A DNA stretch of 17,386 nucleotides from JAEUMY01 sp031394355. GTDB lineage: Bacteria > Pseudomonadota > Gammaproteobacteria > Burkholderiales > Usitatibacteraceae. The notes under the pieces were generated by a model, which worked only from the letters and a program-made list of their open reading frames with translations, was not told the origin of the DNA and did not search any database. The DNA lies in contig JANNSU010000032.1 of the NCBI GenBank assembly GCA_031394355.1, positions 1-17,386 on the forward strand, written 5' to 3'. A program made the position numbers and the translations under genes. Below are positions 5,777 to 11,847 of the stretch, piece after piece (position 1 is the first letter of the stretch; every line of letters begins with the position of its first letter).

Positions 5777-7494
5777 TGCTGCGTTACCTCAGTCTCAGGG
5801 ATTTCGTGATTGTCGATGCGTTGGAGCTGGAGTTCCGGCCCGGCTTCACCGCCCTGACCGGCGAGACCGGTGCGGGCAAATCCATACTTGTGGACGCGCT
5901 GTCGCTGGTGTTGGGCAGCCGCAACGATTCATTGGTGGTCCGTCCTGGTGCTGCGCGGGCAGAGATGTCGGCCGATTTCGATATTGCCGCTCGCGGCGAG
6001 GTTGCTGCCTGGCTGGATGCCAATGCATTTGGAGAGGACGGCAGCTGCCTTCTGCGACGGGTGATTGATCTGGGCAATCGTTCCCGCTCGTTCATCAACG
6101 GGCGGCCAGCCACGCTGACACAGCTTCGCGAGCTGGGCGAGATGTTGCTGGACATACACGGTCAGCATGAGCATCAACGGTTGTTGTCGCGAGATGCCCA
6201 GATGGCATTGCTGGATGACTTTGCCGGCAGCCAGGATCTCGTGAAGTCGGTGGCCGCCGCGTGGCGCGCCTGGCAGGCGGCGGCAGATGCCCGGGCCGCG
6301 CGCGAGGCCAATGCAGCGCAGTCCGCACGCGAGCGCGAGGAACTGGCGTGGCAATTGGAGGAACTTCAGGCCGTGGGATTCAACGCTGCCGTGTGGGAGG
6401 CCCTCCAGTCGGAACATGCCCGTCTTGCGAATGCGGCGTCGCTCATTGAATCGGCCCAACGCGCGCTGGACGCCATCGAGTCCGATGACGCGGCGCTATC
6501 GGGGCAAGTTACCGAGCTCCTGGGTGGACTGAAGCGTGCAGCCGACACGGATGTGGCGCTGAAGCCGGCACAGGACATGATCGACTCCGCTGCTGTTCAT
6601 CTGTCCGAGGCTGCGCATCATTTGCGGCAATACCTGTCCCGGCTTGAAGTCGACCCCGCCCGGCTGGCGGAGGTGGATGCACAGCTCGCTGCCGTACATG
6701 GCGCAGCCCGAAAGTATCGGGTTGAGCCAGCCGGACTACCCGCGCTGATCGACGAGAAGCAGCGTCGATTCGATGCGCTGGGCGGCGGCAGTTCAATTGA
6801 AGATCTCAAGGCGCGCGAGGTGGCGCTCGAACGCGAATATTCGCAAGTGGCAGTGCGCCTGACTACCGCCCGCACTGCTGCGGCCAGCCGCTTCAGTGTG
6901 GAGGTCACCCGCACCATGCAGACGCTCGCCATGGAAGGCGGCCAGTTCGAGATTGGCCTCAACGCCTGCCCGCCTTCTGTGCACGGCAATGAGCAATGCG
7001 AATATTCGGTGGCGGCGAATGCAGGGCAGACGGCGGGCCCGCTCGCGCGCATCGCGTCCGGCGGTGAGTTGTCGCGCATCAGTCTTGCCATCCAGATGCT
7101 GGCATCGTCTCGTGCAGGTGTCGGCACCTTGATCTTCGACGAAGTGGACGCGGGCATTGGCGGTCGCGTGGCCGAGATTGTCGGCAAGCTTTTGAAGCAG
7201 CTGGCGGTTCACCATCAAGTGCTCTGCGTGACCCATCTCCCCCAGGTTGCAGCCTGCGCGGACCAGCAATATCGCGTCACCAAAGAGACGCGCGACAAGG
7301 CGGTGGCAAGCCGCATCGACATATTGAACGATTCCCATCGCGTGGAAGAGATTGCCCGCATGCTGGGCGGCATCCAGATCACCGCCGCCACGCGCCAGCA
7401 TGCGGAAGAGATGCTGACCAACGCACGCATGCCGCAGCCAGCGAAGACTGACAAGCCGACACGCAAGGAGAAGCAGAGTGAGCGGGCAGGCTGA
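5776..7494 (+). CDS. recN: DNA repair protein RecN
   Basis: SMC-like ATPase that acts at DNA double-strand breaks in recombinational repair. 572 residues. The Walker A 'GETGAGKS' is at 29-36, the Q-loop region 'DIHGQHEHQRLL' follows near 125, a long Ala/Glu/Arg-rich coiled coil fills about 155-385, and the ABC signature 'SGGELSRISLA' (near 429) and Walker B 'LIFDEVDAGIGG' (near 452) close the head. Translation is coupled to nadK by TGATG. Its 3' end overlaps the phospholipase gene by 17 nt. recN is often SOS-induced, but I see no LexA-type box near it or upstream of nadK. Two palindrome copies (one perfect, one with a mismatch) lie 165 bp apart in it. Confidence 0.97.
   Translation: MLRYLSLRDFVIVDALELEFRPGFTALTGETGAGKSILVDALSLVLGSRNDSLVVRPGAARAEMSADFDIAARGEVAAWLDANAFGEDGSCLLRRVIDLGNRSRSFINGRPATLTQLRELGEMLLDIHGQHEHQRLLSRDAQMALLDDFAGSQDLVKSVAAAWRAWQAAADARAAREANAAQSAREREELAWQLEELQAVGFNAAVWEALQSEHARLANAASLIESAQRALDAIESDDAALSGQVTELLGGLKRAADTDVALKPAQDMIDSAAVHLSEAAHHLRQYLSRLEVDPARLAEVDAQLAAVHGAARKYRVEPAGLPALIDEKQRRFDALGGGSSIEDLKAREVALEREYSQVAVRLTTARTAAASRFSVEVTRTMQTLAMEGGQFEIGLNACPPSVHGNEQCEYSVAANAGQTAGPLARIASGGELSRISLAIQMLASSRAGVGTLIFDEVDAGIGGRVAEIVGKLLKQLAVHHQVLCVTHLPQVAACADQQYRVTKETRDKAVASRIDILNDSHRVEEIARMLGGIQITAATRQHAEEMLTNARMPQPAKTDKPTRKEKQSERAG
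6833..6844. repeat. Iterated palindrome GCGAATATTCGC, copy 4
   Basis: Perfect copy in the recN coiled-coil region, read as Arg-Glu-Tyr-Ser-Gln. Confidence 0.95.
6998..7009. repeat. Iterated palindrome, one-mismatch copy
   Basis: GCGAATATTCGG: 11 of 12 positions match, with G for the last C. It lies in recN, read as Cys-Glu-Tyr-Ser-Val, 165 bp after copy 4. It is the only GAATATTC I found in the window that is not in a perfect 12-mer. Confidence 0.75.
7465..7470 (+). promoter_or_regulatory. Ribosome binding site for the GTG-start phospholipase
   Basis: AAGGAG lies 7 nt upstream of the GTG at 7478, inside the end of recN. It decides the start of the patatin-like gene. Confidence 0.8.
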
Positions 7495-8782
7495 CCTCGG
7501 CAACTCGGCCGATCCTCAGCCCGCCGCCGATGTGGTTGGCGGCAACATCGCGCTGGTGTTGACGGGTGGCGGCGCCCGGGCGGCCTACCAGGTCGGCGTG
7601 CTGATGGCGATCAAGGAGATCCTCGGCAATCCCAAGCGCAACCCGTTTCCCATCATCTCCGGCACGTCGGCAGGTGCCATCAACGCGGCTGTGCTCGCGA
7701 TGCACGCGGATGACTTTTCAGCAGGTGTGGACAGGCTTTACCAGGTGTGGAGCAGCTTCCATCCGAGCCAGGTGTATCGCAGCGATCCTGCCGGCGTTTT
7801 TGCCAACTCTGCCTATTGGCTGGGCGCGCTGTTGTTCGGAGCGCTGGTCCGGGATGACAAGGTGTCGCTGTTCGACAATGATCCGCTGCGCGATCTGCTG
7901 GCGCGCGAGATCGATTTTTCAAAGGTGTCGGAGCATATTGATTCAGGATGTCTGCGCGCGTTGTCCATCACGGCGTCGGGTTATACGTCCGGGCAGAGTT
8001 GCACCTTCTTCCAGGGGGCACCAGACGTGGAAGCCTGGAAACGGTCGCAACGGATCGGCATCGCAAGCAAGCTTCGTGTGGATCATTTGATGGCTTCCGC
8101 AGCTATTCCATTTGCCTTTCCTGCCATCAAGCTGAATCGCGAATACTTCGGCGATGGCTCGATGCGCCAGATGGCACCGGTAAGCCCTGCGCTGCATCTC
8201 GGAGCCAATCGCGTATTCGTCGTGGGCACAGCCAAACTCAAGAAGGAAATTCCGCAACGGATCAGCGGCCACACCTATCCATCACTGGCGCAGATTGCCG
8301 GCCATGCGATGTCAAGCATTTTCCTGGATACGCTGGTGGTGGACCTGGAGCTGCTTGCGCGGTTGAATTCGACACTGATGCTGGTTGACCCTTCAAAGCT
8401 GAGTGAGTCCGGCCTGCCGCTGCATCACGTCGACGTCTGCGTGGCCTGTCCCACCCAGTCGCTCGACCAGCTCGCACCGCAATACGTGCGCAACCTGCCC
8501 TGGGCCATCCGATTTCTCCTGCGGTCCATCGGCGCCATGCGCAAGGGCGGCGCAACGCTCGCCTCCTACATGCTTTTCGACAAGGACTACTGTTTGGCAC
8601 TCATCCGCATGGGCTACGACGACACGATGGCCAATCGCGATGACATCCGGCTTTTCTTCGATCCGAATGCCAAGCCCAATCCGATGAATCTGCCGCAGAA
8701 CAATTACGACCCGACGCGGACGGCGTCGTTCGATTCGCCGCTCACGCCGGTCGCGGCGCCTTCGGCAGCCCGTTCCGCATGA
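7478..8782 (+). CDS. Patatin-like phospholipase
   Basis: A serine hydrolase of the patatin family, expected to cleave acyl chains from phospholipids with a Ser-Asp dyad. 434 residues. The oxyanion-hole 'GGGAR' is at 30-34, the nucleophile elbow 'GTSAG' at 62-66 (Ser64), and the catalytic Asp in 'DGS' at 226-228. No signal peptide is visible, so it is probably cytoplasmic or membrane-associated. The GTG start is supported by AAGGAG 7 nt upstream and gives a 17-nt overlap with recN. Its TGA overlaps an ATG (ATGA, 8779-8782) that begins a fossil copy of the thioesterase start. This suggests that phospholipase and thioesterase were once directly coupled, before the hicAB module came between them. 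Confidence 0.92.
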   Translation: MSGQADLGNSADPQPAADVVGGNIALVLTGGGARAAYQVGVLMAIKEILGNPKRNPFPIISGTSAGAINAAVLAMHADDFSAGVDRLYQVWSSFHPSQVYRSDPAGVFANSAYWLGALLFGALVRDDKVSLFDNDPLRDLLAREIDFSKVSEHIDSGCLRALSITASGYTSGQSCTFFQGAPDVEAWKRSQRIGIASKLRVDHLMASAAIPFAFPAIKLNREYFGDGSMRQMAPVSPALHLGANRVFVVGTAKLKKEIPQRISGHTYPSLAQIAGHAMSSIFLDTLVVDLELLARLNSTLMLVDPSKLSESGLPLHHVDVCVACPTQSLDQLAPQYVRNLPWAIRFLLRSIGAMRKGGATLASYMLFDKDYCLALIRMGYDDTMANRDDIRLFFDPNAKPNPMNLPQNNYDPTRTASFDSPLTPVAAPSAARSA

Positions 8783-8795
8783 GCCGACCGACACC
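8777..8795. repeat. 19-bp direct repeat flanking hicAB, left copy
   Basis: GCATGAGCCGACCGACACC. It matches 9290-9308 at 18 of 19 positions, 513 bp apart. It overlaps the phospholipase stop and reproduces the first codons of the thioesterase gene (Met-Ser-Arg-Pro-Thr-Pro). The residual frame from this ATG ends at 8821-8823 after 14 codons. Confidence 0.85.
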
Positions 8796-8797
8796 TC

Positions 8798-8996
8798 ATG
8801 CCGCCCAAAAATTCGTGATCTGATTTCAGAGTTGGAGAAGTCGGGATTCACTGATCGAGGCGGCAAGGGTAGCCATCGGAACTTTGTTCACCCGAAGGTC
8901 TCGAAACCCATCACAATATCTGGCAAATCTGGCGAGGATGCGAAGCATTATCAGGTCCGCGCGGTTCGCTCGGCCATTGAGGAGTCGAAGTCATGA
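8798..8996 (+). pseudogene. hicA: HicA-family mRNA interferase toxin, frameshifted at the N-terminus
   Basis: HicA toxins are small dsRBD-fold ribonucleases that cut mRNA and are neutralised by HicB. From 8799 (codons starting at multiples of 3) the frame gives 'PKIRDLISELEKSGFTDRGG' and then 'KGSHRNFVHP' with the catalytic-type His, ending 'AVRSAIEESKS' at TGA 8994-8996. That frame has no usual start codon. The ATG at 8798 is one base out of phase: removing one A from the five-A run (8807-8811) would give a 65-residue HicA beginning Met-Pro-Pro-Lys-Ile-Arg, as usual in the family. This is therefore a +1 indel, a sequencing error, or a frameshift-dependent gene. Its stop overlaps the hicB start (ATGA). 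Confidence 0.75.
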
Positions 8997-9232
8997 AGGA
9001 AAGCGCGCGTTACGCGAAGATCGTCGAGTGGTCCGAGGAAGACCAGTGCTACGTCGGGAGCTCGCCTGGACTGGTCTACGGCGGCTGTCACGGCCCCGAC
9101 GAGAAGGCTGTGTTCGACGAGCTCTGTAGAATCGTTGATGACGCCATCGCCTTGTACCACCAGGAAGGGCGGCGACTGCCTCCCCCAACGTCCGGGCGGG
9201 ACTTTGCGAACAAGATGCTGAAAGTCGCTTAA
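8993..9232 (+). CDS. hicB: HicB-family antitoxin
   Basis: 79 residues with the short HicB layout: a partial RNase-H-like fold reading 'YAKIVEWSEEDQCYVGSSPG', a 'GPDEKAVFDELCRIVDDAIALY' helix, and a basic Pro-rich tail. HicB binds and inhibits HicA. No helix-turn-helix or ribbon-helix-helix domain is visible after the core, so autoregulation by this protein is doubtful. The start is well supported: GAGGAG at 8979-8984 lies 8 nt upstream, and the ATG overlaps the hicA stop. It is followed by 59 nt and then the thioesterase start. Confidence 0.85.
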   Translation: MKESARYAKIVEWSEEDQCYVGSSPGLVYGGCHGPDEKAVFDELCRIVDDAIALYHQEGRRLPPPTSGRDFANKMLKVA

Positions 9233-9289
9233 ATGCGAGCGTCAGGAATCGATCGCTCTTTCTCAGCGCGAAAAAGCGCCGTGCTGGTG

Positions 9290-9308
9290 GCATGAGCCGG
9301 CCGACACC
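9290..9308. repeat. 19-bp direct repeat flanking hicAB, right copy
   Basis: GCATGAGCCGGCCGACACC, containing the active thioesterase start codon at 9292. It differs from the left copy at one position (G for A). Confidence 0.85.
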
Positions 9309-9726
9309 CAGCTCACGTCGCGAATATTCGCGTTTCCTGACCCTCACCACCCGCTGGGCCGACAACGATGCCTATGGTCACCTCAACAACGTCGTGTACT
9401 ACGAATTCTTCGACACGGCGGTGAACCAGCTTCTGATCGAGGCGGGTGTGCTCGACATCGCGACGAGTCCGGTCATTGGCCTGGTGGTCGAGACACACTG
9501 CAACTACTTCAGCTCGCTGGCGTATCCACAGAAGGTGGAAGCGGGTGTGCGTGTGGCGCATCTAGGTTCGTCCAGCGTGCGATACGAAATAGGCCTGTTT
9601 GCCGAAGGGCAGGACAGCGCTGCGGCGCAGGGCCATTTCATTCACGTCTATGTTGATCGCGTCACGCAGAAGCCGGTCGCCCTGCCGGAATCATTGCGTG
9701 AGTTCCTTCAGACACTGAAGGTCTGA
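9292..9726 (+). CDS. Acyl-CoA thioesterase, 4HBT hotdog family
   Basis: 144 residues with the 4-hydroxybenzoyl-CoA thioesterase/YbgC signature: 'RWADNDAYGHLNN' (21-33) with the likely catalytic Asp in 'DNDAYGH', then 'YYEFFDTAVNQLL'. Such enzymes hydrolyse acyl-CoA thioesters; the actual substrate cannot be told from sequence. It is at the end of the nadK-recN-phospholipase run, and pairing with a phospholipase is consistent with lipid turnover, but that is inference. No clear ribosome site precedes this ATG, which fits a gene once coupled to the phospholipase stop. The iterated palindrome is embedded near the N-terminus (RREYSRF, residues 9-15). It ends 9 bp from the convergent response regulator gene. 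Confidence 0.92.
   Translation: MSRPTPSSRREYSRFLTLTTRWADNDAYGHLNNVVYYEFFDTAVNQLLIEAGVLDIATSPVIGLVVETHCNYFSSLAYPQKVEAGVRVAHLGSSSVRYEIGLFAEGQDSAAAQGHFIHVYVDRVTQKPVALPESLREFLQTLKV
9320..9331. repeat. Iterated palindrome GCGAATATTCGC, copy 5
   Basis: Perfect copy within the thioesterase gene start region, extended to the 14-bp palindrome CGCGAATATTCGCG (9319-9332). Read as Arg-Glu-Tyr-Ser-Arg. Confidence 0.95.
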
Positions 9727-9735
9727 GCTGTCCGA

Positions 9736-10524
9736 TCACATCATTCTGAAGTGATGCAAGAAAGTCCGGCTCACTGGCAACACTTCAGGGCGATGCTTCA
9801 GATGGATATCCGCGGTCTCGTTTTCGCTACGCACCACATGACTGATCGCGCCCAGGCTCACCAGCACTGATCGATGCACCTGCAGGAAGGCATCGGGATC
9901 GAGTTGCGGGAGCAATTCTTTCAGCGGCGTGCGGATGAGGCCTTCGGCCGGCTTGCCATCGGCGGTGTGCCAGGCGACGAGTGTGTATTTGTCCTCGGCG
10001 CGAAAGAAGTCTATTTCGTCGCTCTTCACCAGCTTGAGATTCTGGCCGACCGACACCTTGAACCAGCGAATATTCGCGTTGTTCGTACTTGTGGCGCCAC
10101 CAGCCATTCTCGCCGCCAGTTGCTCCAGCAGTGCCTCGGGCAGGTGTGCAGGCTCCGAGCGTTGCAGGCGGGCTTTCAGCCGCCGTACCGTGTCTTGGAG
10201 GCGCGCAACTTCCACCGGTTTCACGAGATAGTCGACTGCACCCTGGTCAAACGCCTGCAGGGCATATTGGTCGAATGCGGTGACAAACACGATGTGCGAG
10301 CGGCGGCCAATGAAGCGCGCTGCTTCGATGCCGGAGAGGCCGGGCATGTGGATGTCTAGAAAGCAGATGTCCGGTTTCTGAGCCTCGTAAGCTTCGACGG
10401 CGAGGCGTCCGTTTTTCACTTCAGCGATGATCTCAAGCTCCGGCCAAGCCTGGCCGAGAAGGCGGATCAGGGATTCCCGCAGGAGGGGTTCATCATCGGC
10501 AATGAGCGCCGTGGGTGCATTCAT
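9736..10524 (-). CDS. LytTR-family response regulator (AlgR-like)
   Basis: 262 residues. The receiver domain (about 5-118) has the acidic pair 'DDEP' at 10-13, phospho-acceptor Asp57 in 'FLDIHMPG', Thr82 in 'VTAFD' and Lys102 in 'LVKPVE'. A linker leads to a LytTR DNA-binding domain (about 155-255) with 'LKLVKSDEIDFFRAEDKYTLV' split across its first strands and 'FLQVHRSVLVSL'. Such regulators bind direct-repeat sites and control, for example, alginate and pilus genes in Pseudomonas (AlgR); the targets here are unknown. The start at 10524 gives the standard N-terminus and overlaps the kinase stop as ATGA. The palindrome lies in the inter-domain linker (NANIRWF). Confidence 0.95.
   Translation of the reverse strand: MNAPTALIADDEPLLRESLIRLLGQAWPELEIIAEVKNGRLAVEAYEAQKPDICFLDIHMPGLSGIEAARFIGRRSHIVFVTAFDQYALQAFDQGAVDYLVKPVEVARLQDTVRRLKARLQRSEPAHLPEALLEQLAARMAGGATSTNNANIRWFKVSVGQNLKLVKSDEIDFFRAEDKYTLVAWHTADGKPAEGLIRTPLKELLPQLDPDAFLQVHRSVLVSLGAISHVVRSENETADIHLKHRPEVLPVSRTFLHHFRMM
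10066..10077. repeat. Iterated palindrome GCGAATATTCGC, copy 6
   Basis: Perfect copy in the linker of the response regulator, read on the minus strand as Ala-Asn-Ile-Arg. Confidence 0.95.
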
Positions 10525-11633
10525 GGTGTCACCTTGCGTGCCGGGAAATCCAGTTCGGCCGAGACGCCATGCGGCGTGATGGGGACAAGCCGCAGTGAGG
10601 CATCGCTGCCGAAAGCAAGTTGCAGTCGCTCGCGCAGGTTGGGCAGGCCGGTGCCATCTTCGGTGGTGCCCGCAGGCAACCCACGCCCCGTGTCTCTCAC
10701 TTGCACGCAGCAGCGACTGTTGCGGGTGCAACGGGCACTGATGTCGATGGAACCGCCTTCCTCGGATGGATCAATACCGTGTCGCATGGAGTTCTCGACC
10801 AGTGTCAGCAGCGCCATGGGGGGAAACGCCAGTTTGCGGGAATCGTCATCTGCATCCACCGAAAACTGAAGCCGATCCGGCATGCGCATATGCATGACTT
10901 CAAGATAGGCGCGCACCAGATCCAGCTCCTGGCCCAGCGTGGCGGCAGGGTCTTTCAGCCGAGGTACGGCCGCTCGCAGATAGGCGATGAGGCTGTCCAG
11001 TACTTGCGGGGCCTGCGGTGATCGGGCAATGACGAGCTCGCGAATATTCGCAAGCGTGTTGAAGAGAAAATGCGGCTCGACCTGAGCCTGCAAGAGGCGC
11101 ATGCGCGCATCCAGGGCTTTCCGTTCCAGTTCGCTTCGCACCAGCTCAAAGCCAAGCGCCTGATTGCGGGCCTCGTCCTTGATCTGGCGGAAAAGGGCGG
11201 CAACACTGATCCATGGGCCGACCAGCAGCGCAAACATGGTCATGCTGAACCAGCCAGTTACGCGTTCCGGGTTTTTCCACCAGATTGAGGTTTCCGGCGC
11301 CAGGGTGAGCGAATACGCGATGAATGCGACGATGGGTGCCGTGATCGCAACCCCCAGCACCTGCAATGCCCAGCGCGCCATCCAGGATGGCAGCTTGCGC
11401 GGCCAGACTTCCAGGACACCGAAGGCGAGCAACAAGCCTGTGCCGATGAAAAGGAGTCGGGTCGTCAGCATCCAGTAGGGTGCCTCCCAGCCCATCGCCA
11501 GCAGGACGTTGAAAATGGCGCAGGTGATCAGCACGACCTTGATCCGCCGCCACGCGAATATTCGCGAGAGCGGGCGCTGTGTTGGTTGATTCGAAATGGT
11601 GAGATCGGGGGCGGATGAGGATGTCATGGCCAT
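10521..11633 (-). CDS. Sensor histidine kinase, LytS/AlgZ type
   Basis: 370 residues from the ATG at 11633 (a second ATG lies two codons on; the frame is open to 11696). Four membrane helices are visible at about 31-48, 58-75, 87-109 and 128-148, with little periplasmic sequence. A helix and the His-kinase motif 'QVEPHFLFNTLANIREL' follow, with phospho-acceptor His at about 188. The ATPase part has 'LVENSMRHGID' (N box) and 'VRDTGRGLP' (G box). This is the PF06580-type kinase that pairs with LytTR regulators, and the stop/start overlap with the downstream regulator supports a two-component pair. Two palindrome copies lie in it, one directly after the phospho-acceptor motif. It is divergent from the rhodanese gene with about 215 bp between them, where I see no promoter I would defend. 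Confidence 0.95.
   Translation of the reverse strand: MAMTSSSAPDLTISNQPTQRPLSRIFAWRRIKVVLITCAIFNVLLAMGWEAPYWMLTTRLLFIGTGLLLAFGVLEVWPRKLPSWMARWALQVLGVAITAPIVAFIAYSLTLAPETSIWWKNPERVTGWFSMTMFALLVGPWISVAALFRQIKDEARNQALGFELVRSELERKALDARMRLLQAQVEPHFLFNTLANIRELVIARSPQAPQVLDSLIAYLRAAVPRLKDPAATLGQELDLVRAYLEVMHMRMPDRLQFSVDADDDSRKLAFPPMALLTLVENSMRHGIDPSEEGGSIDISARCTRNSRCCVQVRDTGRGLPAGTTEDGTGLPNLRERLQLAFGSDASLRLVPITPHGVSAELDFPARKVTP
11040..11051. repeat. Iterated palindrome GCGAATATTCGC, copy 7
   Basis: Perfect copy in the kinase gene right after the conserved HFLFNT motif, read as Ala-Asn-Ile-Arg. Confidence 0.95.
11554..11565. repeat. Iterated palindrome GCGAATATTCGC, copy 8
   Basis: Perfect copy in the kinase N-terminus (14-bp form 11553-11566). 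The reading is Ser-Arg-Ile-Phe-Ala, the third codon phase. Confidence 0.95.
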
Positions 11634-11837
11634 CACGATACCAGCGTGGATTGCCACAACAAAATCGTCCGGACGGTTCTGGCAAGACTGTCTCACTCTG
11701 AGGCAGAAATGGCCCGGTACGCCAAATCGTGCCTCGTCAGCGCCCGCCGTGGATGGCGCCGAAAGCAGGGCCTCTGGTCGGAATGCTGTGTTTCACCCGG
11801 CGAAATGCAGGGAAAGTGGCGTCACTTTCTCATCATC

Positions 11838-11842
11838 GGAGG
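11838..11842 (+). promoter_or_regulatory. Ribosome binding site for the rhodanese gene
   Basis: GGAGG lies 5 nt before the ATG at 11848. It decides this start over the long upstream open frame. Confidence 0.8.
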
Positions 11843-11847
11843 TCCGC

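Noticed and set aside
8138..8152. GCGAATACTTCGGC in the phospholipase gene as another palindrome copy
   Set aside because: It has an extra base in the centre and a broken right arm, so it is not symmetric. I treat it as chance similarity.
11596..11847. N-terminal extension of the rhodanese protein
   Set aside because: It overlaps the divergent kinase start, lacks secreted-protein character, and the GGAGG site and signal peptide fix the start at 11848.
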